DNA of 64,000 nucleotides from an uncultured Bacteroidales bacterium (GCA_900319005.1 ONMV01000001.1:124001-188000); one strand, 5' to 3'. Numbered from the stretch's first letter, positions 51,463 to 61,917 are shown. Numbers and translations: made by a program. Notes: a model not told the origin generated them from the letters alone.

Positions 51463-54183
51463 TTACTTAACCCGTTGACCATAGATGTCATATGATTGAT
51501 TGTCAATTACGATTTGGATTTGCTGATTAACCAGTTTCTTTTCCGCAGCAGGAGCCTTTTTCGGCATATTTGCTTTTCCGGAAATCTCCAGTTCGCACGA
51601 TGGTAATGTCTCGTTTAGATTATTGGTCAGAACTACATGATAGATGTCTCCCGGCTCAAAAGGTGTCTCTGAGCGATAAACGGCATTGGTAGCACCCGGA
51701 ATCGACTCTCCGTTACGATACCATTGGTAGCCCGTGAACGTGTAGCCCTTATTGCCTCCGTTACCCGGTGCATAGAGGGCAAGCACATTATCAAACTTCT
51801 GTACAAACACATCCTTCGGATAATAAACCACAATCTCCAATTCCGGTGATTCGGCAATGACGTTGCAGTTGAGGTCTTCAATCTTTACTTGAGCTTTATA
51901 CATACCCGGCTCCCATTTCTCAATAGGTAATGTCAGATCTCCCACGCGGCGATGATCTACTTCGGTGGTGCCTGCCATACTAAGCTCCGCCTCGCCTGCG
52001 TAACCGCTGCGAACGAGCACTGCACGACCCGGATAGCCATCTGCGTCATATGAATAGGGCAAGTCATATGTTTCGCCCATACATACATGCTGAATTTGCG
52101 GCTCATTTGTAATATTCAGATCCAGACACTTGACAATCGTCAAATGGCAAGTGATATGATGCGCACAACCTTCACTATTCTTCGTATCCCATGATACGTC
52201 TTGCGAATTGGTATATTCTACACCGTTGATGATGGCTACATCTTGGGCTGTATAGTCGTATTCATACGAAGATTCTTTTGCATAGAACATAGGAGTGATG
52301 ACGATTGAATCACAATCGCCGAACTCCTCTTCTTTGATGTCTTCGCTCGGACCTTCATAATCCTCCGGCATACAATCCTTACTCGGCTTGTGGTAAATCT
52401 TCTTCGCATCCTGAACGCGGAAGGAGAAACGCATGGACTCATTGTGCTTCTTTCCTGTGCAGGTGTTGGTATATACCGCGCTTACCTCCAAATCGTACCA
52501 TCCCGGAATACTATATGCATGCGTTGCCGTGCGTTTCTCTTGGTTAGAAGCATTGGCATCTGAGATATAGGTGGTACCATCTCCGAAATCCCATTTCACG
52601 CTCTCATACTTATTGTTTCCGATATTAAGCTTCATCTCAATATCCTTGTCAACGCAGAAATGTCCCGGGTATATACTGTCAATCATCAGCGGCATACCGT
52701 TGAAGGTAATACTCCGTTGTACGGTACTTGAACCGCAAGAGTAGGCATATGACTCACGTTCTCCGTAACCATATACATGTGCAAGGAATCCGGTATAACC
52801 TTTTAGGTTATGGTTACCCTCGTTAATCTCAATGCGCGCAAAGGAATAATCGGGATTACCCATCAGCGGATGGAAATACTTAGCTATACTCTGTCCATTC
52901 CACGTCATGGTTTTCACATTGGCGCTATCGGTCAAGATGTTCATGAAGTGGAACTTAGCTTGCTGAGTGTGGTACGTTGCGAAATTAATCTCCTTGATTA
53001 CCTGCTCAATAGGACTAATCCATAGCATAGCCGGGTCGCTGACCAACGTATCGGATTTCACTTTCTCGGTTAAGTTGTCATAACGGTTGGAAACCATGAA
53101 TAGATGTACACCGGCAGGGCATGAGGTGGTCAGATAGCATGACGAGTCTATTACCAAAGGTGCCGGCAGTTTTCCGTGCGATGGGGATTGTCCTTCATTA
53201 TCCGCGCAGTAGGCTAACTCTTCGCCGATTTCAAACGTCCAGTAATGTTTCTTGTCTTGGCTGAAATCAAAGGTATGAACCAATCGCGGTTCACCGTCTT
53301 TGGCATTGATATACACCTCGGTACCATCGTTGAGCGCCATAACTGCAACTATATCGCGGCGGTGCTTGCGGGAGGCGGTAATACCAAACTCGCTTCCCCA
53401 ATAAGCGGTAGGCATCGCTTGCGAAATGATGTGGTCACGGTCTCGAACAGAGTAGGGGATATTCGTGTGCGGACATCCCTGAAATACGGCTATCTTCTTA
53501 TTGTTGCGTGCTTTGACCGTCGTACCGCTCAAATCTGCAGCATCGCCGTCATTTTTGCCTGTCCATACATACCATACCTGACCTTTCTTGAGCGTTACAT
53601 TATGTGCTCCGATATTTTCATTACCAGCATTTGCCGTCAGGTTGTAATCTATGGTTGTTTCTCCATCTTCTACGGCTATAATTGCAAAGTGGCTACCTTG
53701 CGGCTTGTCCTCGTGATCCGAAGGCGGATACGTCTGTATAAGATAGTCGTCCAGCAATGCCGAAGTAGGCAACACGTTCGTAGCATCGAAAGATTTGTCA
53801 CGATAGTTACCGGCGAACAAGGAGATATCTTTAGTCGCAGTTACGTGCAGAGCAGTATAGGTTGCTGTCCCGTTGTTAGAACTGTAGCAATCTGTCTGAA
53901 CCAATCGATTGGTCTGACTCAGCGTACCAATTTCCGTGCTACTATTGTCTCCTACTGACACATCAATCGCTGTACGAGGATTTTGCGGATTCTCAATGTG
54001 CACATCACACGCTTCGCGAGCAGAAATCGTGAGCTTCAACTCTGTGGGGTCGTCATCGGCAGCCCGCAGAAATGTTACCCAGAAATCTTGTCCTTCTGTT
54101 GAAGGAGTTGCTTGACCCCACGCAGGGAGAATGCACCCTGCGAGTAGTGTAACGAGCAATAATGATTTAAGTTGTTTTTTCAT
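51463..54183 (-). CDS. IgGFc-binding/PKD surface protein, first paralogue
   Basis: A secreted protein of about 906 residues. The start at 54183 (MKKQLKSLLL) gives a signal peptide. An IgGFc-binding-protein-like N-terminal domain (about 25-470) follows, with FDATNVLPTSALLDDYLIQT and VKARNNKKIAVFQGCPHTN. A PKD domain is near 540-605 (VKWDFGDGTTY). The C-terminal NQQIQIVIDNQSYDIYGQRV is a form of the shared sorting-type tail. It is probably a cell-surface adhesin or surface-layer component. Together with the OmpA protein and the second paralogue it forms a three-gene cluster. Confidence 0.85.
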   Translation of the reverse strand: MKKQLKSLLLVTLLAGCILPAWGQATPSTEGQDFWVTFLRAADDDPTELKLTISAREACDVHIENPQNPRTAIDVSVGDNSSTEIGTLSQTNRLVQTDCYSSNNGTATYTALHVTATKDISLFAGNYRDKSFDATNVLPTSALLDDYLIQTYPPSDHEDKPQGSHFAIIAVEDGETTIDYNLTANAGNENIGAHNVTLKKGQVWYVWTGKNDGDAADLSGTTVKARNNKKIAVFQGCPHTNIPYSVRDRDHIISQAMPTAYWGSEFGITASRKHRRDIVAVMALNDGTEVYINAKDGEPRLVHTFDFSQDKKHYWTFEIGEELAYCADNEGQSPSHGKLPAPLVIDSSCYLTTSCPAGVHLFMVSNRYDNLTEKVKSDTLVSDPAMLWISPIEQVIKEINFATYHTQQAKFHFMNILTDSANVKTMTWNGQSIAKYFHPLMGNPDYSFARIEINEGNHNLKGYTGFLAHVYGYGERESYAYSCGSSTVQRSITFNGMPLMIDSIYPGHFCVDKDIEMKLNIGNNKYESVKWDFGDGTTYISDANASNQEKRTATHAYSIPGWYDLEVSAVYTNTCTGKKHNESMRFSFRVQDAKKIYHKPSKDCMPEDYEGPSEDIKEEEFGDCDSIVITPMFYAKESSYEYDYTAQDVAIINGVEYTNSQDVSWDTKNSEGCAHHITCHLTIVKCLDLNITNEPQIQHVCMGETYDLPYSYDADGYPGRAVLVRSGYAGEAELSMAGTTEVDHRRVGDLTLPIEKWEPGMYKAQVKIEDLNCNVIAESPELEIVVYYPKDVFVQKFDNVLALYAPGNGGNKGYTFTGYQWYRNGESIPGATNAVYRSETPFEPGDIYHVVLTNNLNETLPSCELEISGKANMPKKAPAAEKKLVNQQIQIVIDNQSYDIYGQRVK

Positions 54184-54193
54184 ATTGATGATT

Positions 54194-54221
54194 CTAATTA
54201 TCAATTCTCAACTGTCAATTT
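54194..54221. repeat. Intergenic heptamer repeat between OmpA and IgGFc genes
   Basis: Units CTAATTA, TCAATTC, TCAACTG, TCAATTT fill the 36-bp gap and reach the stop of the OmpA gene. Confidence 0.8.
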
Positions 54222-56628
54222 ACAAAATTTCGATCTCTACACGGCGGTTGTTTTGACGACCTTCTTCGGTATCGTTCGTGTCGATCGGTTGGCTCTCGCC
54301 GCGACCTTCCGCCTCAATACGTTCCGGAGCAATACCGCGCTCAATAAGGTCTTTCATTACCTCGTTTGCACGTCCGTCAGACAGTTTCTGGTTAGCTGCA
54401 TCTTTACCTACGTTATCGGTATGACCGATGATCTTGATACGTACCTTCGGGTTACGTGCCAGATACATGTACAGATCCTGAAGTGCTTCCTCCGAACGAG
54501 AGAGAATACGAGTCTTGTTGGTTGCGAAATGGAGGTTCTTGACGATGAAGACCTCACCCTTCTTAATCGGCGTCAAGGCTATATTCAGCGAATCGCCGAT
54601 AGATACCAACGGCATGTTGATCGTGTCATAACCCATCTGAGCAATGAAGATTTGGTACTGCGGACCTTCCTCCAGCATCTTGCTTGCCGAACCCGAAACT
54701 GAATCGGTTGCAAGGCTGTAAGCGGGTTCTGTAGCCTCTGGTTTGAACAGTTTAACCGTCGCCGGAACCACCATACCTGTCTCCTTGTTATATACGCGTA
54801 CGCGGAGTACCGGACGCGGTTGCATCTCTATCTTCACATATTCGGTTGTACCCGGTTTCTCTACGCTGAAGTTATACGTAGCAGGGTAGTAACCCTCAGC
54901 CTGAGCTGTAGTGGTGAACGAACCCAGCGCATGTTTCTGACGGAAACCTTTGGGACCGATCTGTTTCTCACGCATAGCAACTTTGCCGGAAGAGGAAACA
55001 TGTGTCTCTACCGTCGCTACTTTCAGCGGCTCCTGAGTTACTGCATCTACGATGCTGTACATTGCATAGGCAGGAGGAGGCGGTACGGGGCGTGCTGTCT
55101 TGCCCGGAATCTCAAACTGGATAGTGAACTTGGCACCTACAAAGAGGTTATTCAGTTTTGTGTTACCATTCATTGCCAGCATCGTGTTGGATTTTTGTAC
55201 CAGCACATCATTCGGCGCAAACTCTACCGGCTTAGCCACTGCGGTAGCGTTCGTGTTCAGAACGCCGTATTCGGCAAACAATGCCAAGCGATAGTGTACG
55301 TGCTCACGACCGAAGGGCAGACGTTGACCCGGTTGCGTTTTTTTCTTGTTCTTCTTGTCTTTGGGATCCGGCTCTTTGGGAGAGGCCTGCATCCATTCGT
55401 CCAAATCAATACCTATCTCGGCTGCCAGACTCAGATCCGGGAACTTGAAGGACATAGGAGTATTCGTCTGACCGTTCAGGTCATGAATACCCATACCGTA
55501 AGGCTCTGCGTAAATAGGATCATCTACCACAATATCGTATTTTCCGCTTTGGCTATAACCCATCGGCAGACCATAGTGTACTTTGGCGCCCAGCAGGAAA
55601 TAATAGCGGCTGAACTGCGCACCGAACATCACCGGAACGCCAAACTCCAGCATGTTTCGGGTCTCCTTCATGTTATCGAACCAATAATCATATCTTGGAT
55701 AGAGCTCAGCGCCTGTGGTTGGGTCTGTATAAAGATATTGGGTTGACAAGCGCGATGCGTTGAATGCGTAGTTGGAGGTGGAGTTGAGGAAGCGGAAATC
55801 CAAACCGGTCTCGAATAAGAAATGTCCGTATTCGAGGTTATAGGTCAGGTTCAATCCGGCTCCACCACCGCCTTTCAGTTGCTGCAATGCATTGCTGGTA
55901 TTGAGTGTTCCGGGACCCCATAACATGCCGTTATTTGCCGGACTGATCTTGTCCATCATCGCAGAATAACCCGCGCGTACGCCTAAATTGATATAGGAGA
56001 TTACCTCGGTTTTTGGATTAGCCAAACTCTCTTGGTATTTCTCGTAATCGCGGATTGCTTTCTCTTCTTTAGCTTGAGCCTCTGCCTCTTTCTTAGCGCG
56101 TTCTTGTTCGCGTTGTGCAGCTATCTTGGCGCGCTCAGCAGCTTCTTTCTCACGCTGTTCTTGAGCTTTAGCCTGTGCTTTGGCAGCCTCGGCTTTCTTT
56201 TGCTCATTAGCCTTAGCTTGCTGTGCGCGTTGCTTCTCTGCCTCGGCTTTCTTCTGCTCGTTGACCTTTGCCTGCTGCGCACGCTGTTTCTCTGCTTCCG
56301 CTTTCTTTTGTTCGGTCGCTTTTGCCTGCTGCGCACGCTTCTTCTCAGCTTCCGCTTTCTTCTTTTCGGTCTCTTTCTTCTTTGCTGCAGCAGCTTTCTG
56401 TTTCTCCTTAGCGGCTTTAGCTTTCTCTGCCTCTTTCTTTTTCTTCTCCGCTTCTTTCTTCTTGGCAGCAGCAGCTTTCTGCTTATCCGTTTGGGTAGCA
56501 GGTACAGGCTCCGGCATCGCGTACGATACTACAGGAGCGCATGTTAAACTGAGTATAAAACTTACAATCAGTAAGTAATACAAACTGTTTTTCTTTACCC
56601 CAAGGGTATGATTAACTTCGTTTTTCAT
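54220..56628 (-). CDS. OmpA-family outer membrane protein with Lys/Ala/Glu-rich coiled coil
   Basis: An 802-residue envelope protein. A signal peptide (about 1-38) is followed by a long Lys/Ala/Glu/Gln-rich helical region (about 45-215) with units like KKAEAEKQRAQQAK repeated at about 17 residues. An outer-membrane barrel-type region (about 216-510), a carboxypeptidase-regulatory-like domain (about 535-610) and the OmpA peptidoglycan-binding domain follow (about 690-802: KIIGHTDNVGKDAANQKLSD and the ending NNRRVEIEIL). It probably links the outer membrane to peptidoglycan, with the coiled coil spanning the periplasm. It lies between two IgGFc/PKD genes with gaps of 36 and 18 bp. Confidence 0.88.
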   Translation of the reverse strand: MKNEVNHTLGVKKNSLYYLLIVSFILSLTCAPVVSYAMPEPVPATQTDKQKAAAAKKKEAEKKKKEAEKAKAAKEKQKAAAAKKKETEKKKAEAEKKRAQQAKATEQKKAEAEKQRAQQAKVNEQKKAEAEKQRAQQAKANEQKKAEAAKAQAKAQEQREKEAAERAKIAAQREQERAKKEAEAQAKEEKAIRDYEKYQESLANPKTEVISYINLGVRAGYSAMMDKISPANNGMLWGPGTLNTSNALQQLKGGGGAGLNLTYNLEYGHFLFETGLDFRFLNSTSNYAFNASRLSTQYLYTDPTTGAELYPRYDYWFDNMKETRNMLEFGVPVMFGAQFSRYYFLLGAKVHYGLPMGYSQSGKYDIVVDDPIYAEPYGMGIHDLNGQTNTPMSFKFPDLSLAAEIGIDLDEWMQASPKEPDPKDKKNKKKTQPGQRLPFGREHVHYRLALFAEYGVLNTNATAVAKPVEFAPNDVLVQKSNTMLAMNGNTKLNNLFVGAKFTIQFEIPGKTARPVPPPPAYAMYSIVDAVTQEPLKVATVETHVSSSGKVAMREKQIGPKGFRQKHALGSFTTTAQAEGYYPATYNFSVEKPGTTEYVKIEMQPRPVLRVRVYNKETGMVVPATVKLFKPEATEPAYSLATDSVSGSASKMLEEGPQYQIFIAQMGYDTINMPLVSIGDSLNIALTPIKKGEVFIVKNLHFATNKTRILSRSEEALQDLYMYLARNPKVRIKIIGHTDNVGKDAANQKLSDGRANEVMKDLIERGIAPERIEAEGRGESQPIDTNDTEEGRQNNRRVEIEIL

Positions 56629-56646
56629 ATCTGTTGCTCTCCTGTA

Positions 56647-59244
56647 TTAGTCAATAAACATTTTGAAACTGCGGCTTCCTCCGTCGGTCTTCACGCGCAG
56701 AATATAGAATCCGCTTTCGGTTGGTGTGTCAATAGTACAACCTCCGTCAGGAAGATTGAATTTTTTCTCTTGCCATACACGTCCGCTTACATCCAACCAC
56801 TCGGCGTAGCAGTCCTCGAATTTCGTTTTCTCGCCCCATTTGGCATTCACAAACACTTTATGTCCGCGCGGGGTGTATGTAGCAGAAATAACAAGGCTGT
56901 TTTCATCAGTATCGAACGTACGAACGTTGCTTGCAGTTTCGAAATGAACGGGGCATGTACAATCCTCAATATCCGGTTTACCTTCCTCATGAATCGTATA
57001 GCAAACTTTGTATTCGCCTACATTATCAGGGTTCTGCTCATCCAGATAGAGCACTGAAGTCTCCTGACCCTTTACAGTGTCGCCATCATGGAACCATACA
57101 AAGTTGCTCAGCGTCTGGTTCGGGAAGGAGTCTTTTACTAAACCAAGCACATTGTCATAACGTTGTACCAAAACAGGCTTTGCAAATTTGAGAGAGAAAT
57201 TCAAATCCTTATCTAATACTGCGTCTGGGCACTCTGAGCCAATATGTAAGCGTAATCCGTATTCTACACCATCGTTTGCTTCCTTAGGCAGATGAACTAT
57301 CAATAAGGTGTCACCCTCGAAACTAATAGATTGGTCTGTAAAATGGTCGTCTATAGCTTTTTGATTGAAAGTGAACTGTACACTATCATTCTCTTGCGGA
57401 TCCAATTTTACAAAGGCTGGGTTATCCAGATAAATCAAGTAATCCACCTCATCTCCCTTGCGGGTACAATCGGGCATGTGGGTTTTTGCAATATCTACCT
57501 TGTAGCTGCCAATATTTACAGTAATAGGAATACTATCTACTGCGTTCTGACCTACGCAGACATTGCTACTATTACGGTAGATAAGTACATAAGCGGGATA
57601 AACGCCGTCTTGTGGGTACTTATGCAGTACAGAATCTTTGTTCGCCAGATTAGAGGTACCATCTCCAAAGTACCACTCGATCTTCTCATATTCGTAGTCC
57701 GGGTGGCATGCAAAACTAATGGGTTCTTCACCACCGCACAGTGTGTTTTTTGAATCCGGTGTGAAGATTTTTCCATTGATGGTGATGTATTGCGTCAGTG
57801 ATTTAACATAACCTCCTGCGGAATATGCATATGATTCGTTTTTGGTAAAACCATACACATGAGCGATGAAGTTACCACTATCATTTTTTAGGGTATATGA
57901 TTTAATTTCTTTTCCTAATGAGTGACGGGCGAACCAATATAATGTGTCATTTGCAACTCTTTGGAATTCGGATTTAATATTCTCTCCATTCAAGGTTATA
58001 CCTTCTGGATTTGCTGTGACAATATTTACATTGTTAGCTGTCTCACCTTTCTGACTGGGGTATGTTGTAAAGGTGATTTGGTTGATTTGTTGCTCAATAG
58101 GGTTGATCCAAAGCATTGCTGGGTCACCGTTGTTTTTGCTGTCTCCATCGTATTGTTGGGATACCATAAATTGGTGGAGCGCACAAGGACAAGATGTGTG
58201 TATAAAGCAACTTGTACCATAGAAATCTGGCTTGGCAAGAGATCCGTAGTCCTCGCCTAATTCAAACTCCCAGTAATGTGAAGAAGGTTTGTTTTCTACG
58301 AACTTGAATGTGTGTGCCAATGAATCTCCGAAATATACATTAGTTTCATCGTTCATTGCATATAAACGGTAAATATCCCGTTTACGACCATTAGATGCCG
58401 TGATAACAAAGGAGTTTCCCCATGTTTTGGTCGGCATGGCTTGTGAATAGATGTGATCGCGCAATTTAACTTTGTGTGGAATGTTGGTATGCGGACATCC
58501 CTGGAACACCGCTATTTTTTTGCCATCACGGGCTTTTACATGTGTACCGGATAAATCGCCAATTTCTCCGACAACACCTTTTCCTGTCCATACATAATAT
58601 ACTTGACCCATTTGCAATGTATCGGTCGCAAAAGTTTCACCTGATTTGTGATTCTTCTGGGTCCATGCGGTTGGTGTGATATCAACCACTACGTTATTCT
58701 CGGTTGCCACAATTGCAAAATGGCTACCTTGGGATGAACCATCGCCACCATTATCGGAAGGACTATAGGTTTGAATGATATACTCGTCCTGTAACGATGA
58801 GGTGGGAAGTACGTTTGTTGCGTCAAAACTTGCATATTGGTAGTTGGATGCAAAGAGAGAAATAGCAGAATCTGATACGATGTGCAGTGCACATGTGTCT
58901 ACTTGCTCTGAATTAAAAGCATAGCAAATCTTCTTACTATTTGTTTGACGTGTTCGTGCGGCATTCGTCCCAGCACCGCTACCCGATGCATCTAAATTGA
59001 CATTCCTTGTGATATTTGGAAGAACTATTATATCTTCCGTATACCCTGTGTATGGATTGGATATGGTTACTTTACAATTATAACGTGATGAAATTGCCAG
59101 ATCCAAAGAAAAATCGGCACCCCCTTGGTCCGCTTGTAAAAACGTTACCCAGAAATCGGTACCCTCAGTTGTTTGGGCAAACAGAGAGGATGGAAGCCAG
59201 CAAAAAGCAACTAACACCAGTCCAAAAAGAAATTGTTTTTTCAT
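56647..59244 (-). CDS. IgGFc-binding/PKD surface protein, second paralogue, with T9SS type A-like tail
   Basis: An 865-residue paralogue of the gene at 51463. A signal peptide (1-23) is followed by the IgGFc-binding-like domain with FDATNVLPTSSLQDEYIIQT and IAVFQGCPHTN, and a PKD domain with IEWYFGDGTS (about 515-570). The C-terminus differs: SGFYILRVKTDGGSRSFKM resembles the classical type A sorting domain of type IX secretion, not the tail used by its neighbours. It probably acts at the surface with the OmpA protein. Confidence 0.85.
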   Translation of the reverse strand: MKKQFLFGLVLVAFCWLPSSLFAQTTEGTDFWVTFLQADQGGADFSLDLAISSRYNCKVTISNPYTGYTEDIIVLPNITRNVNLDASGSGAGTNAARTRQTNSKKICYAFNSEQVDTCALHIVSDSAISLFASNYQYASFDATNVLPTSSLQDEYIIQTYSPSDNGGDGSSQGSHFAIVATENNVVVDITPTAWTQKNHKSGETFATDTLQMGQVYYVWTGKGVVGEIGDLSGTHVKARDGKKIAVFQGCPHTNIPHKVKLRDHIYSQAMPTKTWGNSFVITASNGRKRDIYRLYAMNDETNVYFGDSLAHTFKFVENKPSSHYWEFELGEDYGSLAKPDFYGTSCFIHTSCPCALHQFMVSQQYDGDSKNNGDPAMLWINPIEQQINQITFTTYPSQKGETANNVNIVTANPEGITLNGENIKSEFQRVANDTLYWFARHSLGKEIKSYTLKNDSGNFIAHVYGFTKNESYAYSAGGYVKSLTQYITINGKIFTPDSKNTLCGGEEPISFACHPDYEYEKIEWYFGDGTSNLANKDSVLHKYPQDGVYPAYVLIYRNSSNVCVGQNAVDSIPITVNIGSYKVDIAKTHMPDCTRKGDEVDYLIYLDNPAFVKLDPQENDSVQFTFNQKAIDDHFTDQSISFEGDTLLIVHLPKEANDGVEYGLRLHIGSECPDAVLDKDLNFSLKFAKPVLVQRYDNVLGLVKDSFPNQTLSNFVWFHDGDTVKGQETSVLYLDEQNPDNVGEYKVCYTIHEEGKPDIEDCTCPVHFETASNVRTFDTDENSLVISATYTPRGHKVFVNAKWGEKTKFEDCYAEWLDVSGRVWQEKKFNLPDGGCTIDTPTESGFYILRVKTDGGSRSFKMFID

Positions 59245-59284
59245 ATGATTTTTTAGTTAAATGATTCCATTTGATTTCACGCTG

Positions 59285-59292
59285 CAAAATTA
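59285..59292 (-). promoter_or_regulatory. Probable -7 box of the IgGFc-OmpA-IgGFc cluster
   Basis: TAATTTTG on the - strand, 41 bp before the start at 59244. No clean TTTG is found 20 bp upstream, so this promoter is less certain than the others. Confidence 0.5.
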
Positions 59293-59352
59293 CTGCTTTT
59301 TCTTCATGCGCGCGTGCAGTTTCTCGCGATAAATGTGTAAAAATTGACACAT

Positions 59353-61167
59353 CTATCGAATATGTTGACCAAATGTGCTGTAAATTGACGCATCGCGTAT
59401 GATCACAATGCGTCCGTCGCGTATTTCCTTATGCGTGGTGTATTTTTCGGCTCGGTCATTACTGACACCGGTAGGAGTGTCATCATACGCATCGCCGTAA
59501 CTCTGAATAAGCGTTCGGAAGTCAACTTTTTGACCTTGTTTGTCGCCCCAGATATACTCTACCAACTCAGGATAATCTATGAACGGATTCCTGTTACCCT
59601 GAATCTTATTCACTTCGATGGCGCGATGTAATTCTTTATCGCTCACCGGATCCATCCTATGCCATGAGAGCAGCAGACTGCGAAGCCACGGGCGGAACTC
59701 TTGCCATCCTTCATTCGTCATGGCTACCCCGGGTTCACCCGTTGTGAGCCATACCAACGAATCCCCGTAACAGGCGGCTATATAGAAATATGCTCGTGCA
59801 AAATCACCTTTGTATTCATCCGCAGGGCAGAAGACCCGCGTCAGACCGTACGTCGCTCCGCTGCCGGTGACAAAAGAACCGTTGTTGAATGTACTGTCCG
59901 AAGGAATACCCGGTGCATGGTTTAATTTACTGCGGTTTGCCGAATAATCGCCCGGCACTAAATGGAACAAGTCGCAATAAGCCGGATTGACATCCCCTCC
60001 CCACCAGCTCTTTGGCAGCATATGCTCGATGTCAAAATCTGCAACACTTGCAGTAGGCTTTTCGGGATTGAAATACCGCACATTATTCGAATACATGTCT
60101 AACACCTGATTGGTGTTCGTGTCGCGATCCGTGTAAAAGAAAGCGTCCCAAGTTTTTTTGCTTCCGCTGCCGTATCGGTAGCGCTTACCGCAACAGATGA
60201 TATAGCCTAAATGGTTCTTGAGCGTCGAATCGGCTGTTCCTTGCGCGTATTTGTAATAATCGCCCGGCATTGCACCTATAGACATACGAGTCGTATCCAG
60301 ATCAAATGTGCTGGCTCCGGAACCAGGAGGCACGATTGTTAACAGAATCGGTAACTCCCGCGAGCGGGTGATTCCGTCGCTGCCTTTCGCTTTCGCAATC
60401 AGCACATCCTCTATCGGAAAAGCTTTCGTTACTTCCGGATAAGTCAGGCTGTAATAGATACCCACTTCGCCGCCTTTAGAGGGTAATGAACTCTCTGAGA
60501 GGGTGAACTTAGTGCCGGTTTGAAGGGATAATGAGATATTACCCACGATGTTCCTGCCAGAAATATCCAAGTTCAGCACATCTTCTATCGGTTCATCCGC
60601 ACTCACCCATTTGGCTCCACCAAAATCTACTTTTGTGTAGGGCATTTCTACGGCTGCCTGTGCTGGATGAGGATCTTCCGCCTCAAACTCGATCTTCTGT
60701 ACGTACCAGCGGTTGTTCTTGGCGTTCTCAGCGGCTATGCTGATTTGATTTAAGTTCTCCGAGACGGAAATGGAGTAAGGACGTATAGCGGTTTTTTGCC
60801 CGCTGGTCCATTGAATCTTCTTGCCACAGACATATAATCCATATGTTTTCGTGGAATCGGTCCCGTAACAGGCGCTATACACGGTCATCGAAGAGATGGA
60901 ATAGGTGTCGTCCAAACCGATGGTCAGTTCGCCTTTGATGCTACCCGTTCCTCCTTTGATGCCAAATCCTTCTTTGGCGCGATAAATCTTGTTGGCGGTA
61001 ATGATTTTCTCCACGCAGTTTCCTGTAGCGCTATAAATGATAGCACTTAAATCCTCCGTGGGACTGGTAGAATCGGAATTACTACTATTGAACACAATAG
61101 TGTACGTCTCCGCCATCATTTCGATAGCGAAAATCATAGCCCATAATAGTATAATGTGTCGTTTCAT
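59353..61167 (-). CDS. Secreted endonuclease I, third copy, with sorting-type tail
   Basis: A third EndA-type nuclease, 604 residues, with a different domain order. The start at 61167 (MKRHIILLWA) gives a signal peptide. A beta-sandwich (about 20-170) and an Ig-like domain (about 175-285) come first; the nuclease domain is last (about 300-560) with DIEHMLPKSWWGG, FHLVPGDYSANRS and GNRNPFIDYPELVEYIWG. The tail is HKEIRDGRIVIIRDASIYST. Compared with the tandem copies at 35996-39561, the added domains are N-terminal, so it is not a recent duplicate. Confidence 0.92.
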   Translation of the reverse strand: MKRHIILLWAMIFAIEMMAETYTIVFNSSNSDSTSPTEDLSAIIYSATGNCVEKIITANKIYRAKEGFGIKGGTGSIKGELTIGLDDTYSISSMTVYSACYGTDSTKTYGLYVCGKKIQWTSGQKTAIRPYSISVSENLNQISIAAENAKNNRWYVQKIEFEAEDPHPAQAAVEMPYTKVDFGGAKWVSADEPIEDVLNLDISGRNIVGNISLSLQTGTKFTLSESSLPSKGGEVGIYYSLTYPEVTKAFPIEDVLIAKAKGSDGITRSRELPILLTIVPPGSGASTFDLDTTRMSIGAMPGDYYKYAQGTADSTLKNHLGYIICCGKRYRYGSGSKKTWDAFFYTDRDTNTNQVLDMYSNNVRYFNPEKPTASVADFDIEHMLPKSWWGGDVNPAYCDLFHLVPGDYSANRSKLNHAPGIPSDSTFNNGSFVTGSGATYGLTRVFCPADEYKGDFARAYFYIAACYGDSLVWLTTGEPGVAMTNEGWQEFRPWLRSLLLSWHRMDPVSDKELHRAIEVNKIQGNRNPFIDYPELVEYIWGDKQGQKVDFRTLIQSYGDAYDDTPTGVSNDRAEKYTTHKEIRDGRIVIIRDASIYSTFGQHIR

Positions 61168-61179
61168 GGTAAGCAATTT

Positions 61180-61207
61180 TCAAATCTCGAATGTCAAATC
61201 TCAATTT
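61180..61207. repeat. Heptamer repeat at the pssA 3' end
   Basis: TCAAATC, TCGAATG, TCAAATC, TCAATTT. The stop codon of pssA (61203-61201) lies in the last unit. Confidence 0.82.
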
Positions 61208-61902
61208 CTTTTGGCGATAGCTAAAAGGATATTGAGCACAACGTACCATAGGATACATGCCGTTCCGCTAAAACAAGCAAACTCGATATGTTTGGTCGCA
61301 ATCGCTTTCGCTACGCAGAATCCAATCAAAATCAAACAACCTGCCAAGAAACTGATAATCACCACTTTCTCTTTCTTGAAGCCCTTGAAACTGAAGAATG
61401 GAATCTCTGCGTTCAGCAGATAGCAACTTATCAGTGACAATCCGATCAACAACCATGCCATCCAATCATACGCAATGACCGAAATCGGCAGACAGCATAT
61501 TCCGCCCCAGAATATAGCGTTTGCAGGTGTTGCCAAACCGATAAACGACTCATGTTGGCGCTCGTCCACATTGAACTTAGCCAGACGCAAAGCCGAGAAA
61601 GCCGCCATCAGCAATGCGATGCCTGCCCACCATCCTAAGATCGGTTTGAGCCAGCAAAACAGCATCATTGATGGAGCTAATCCGAACGTTATATCGTCCG
61701 CTAAGGAATCTAACTCAACTCCAATGGGACTCGGAGCTTTCAATACACGCGCACTCAGTCCGTCAAAGAAATCGAAGAATGCACCCGCTAAAATAAACAC
61801 AAACGCCCATATGAAGGCACCTTGCGTCGCCAGAAAAACAGCTATTCCCCCGCATAGCAGGTTACAACTGGTAATGGTATCTGGAATAATTCGTTTTGTC
61901 AT
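61201..61902 (-). CDS. pssA: CDP-diacylglycerol-serine O-phosphatidyltransferase
   Basis: Makes phosphatidylserine, the precursor of phosphatidylethanolamine, in the inner membrane. The CDP-alcohol phosphotransferase motif is complete: DGLSAR then eight residues, G, three, D, three, D (in DFFDGLSARVLK and GVELDSLADD). About seven to eight hydrophobic segments fill 233 residues. It lies 38 bp after the MFS gene. Confidence 0.93.
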   Translation of the reverse strand: MTKRIIPDTITSCNLLCGGIAVFLATQGAFIWAFVFILAGAFFDFFDGLSARVLKAPSPIGVELDSLADDITFGLAPSMMLFCWLKPILGWWAGIALLMAAFSALRLAKFNVDERQHESFIGLATPANAIFWGGICCLPISVIAYDWMAWLLIGLSLISCYLLNAEIPFFSFKGFKKEKVVIISFLAGCLILIGFCVAKAIATKHIEFACFSGTACILWYVVLNILLAIAKRN

Positions 61903-61917
61903 AGGATAAAATATTTC

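Noticed and set aside
54820-55746. 308-codon + strand frame
   Set aside because: It is antisense to the OmpA gene, without signal peptide or domain, and the opposite frame is well supported.
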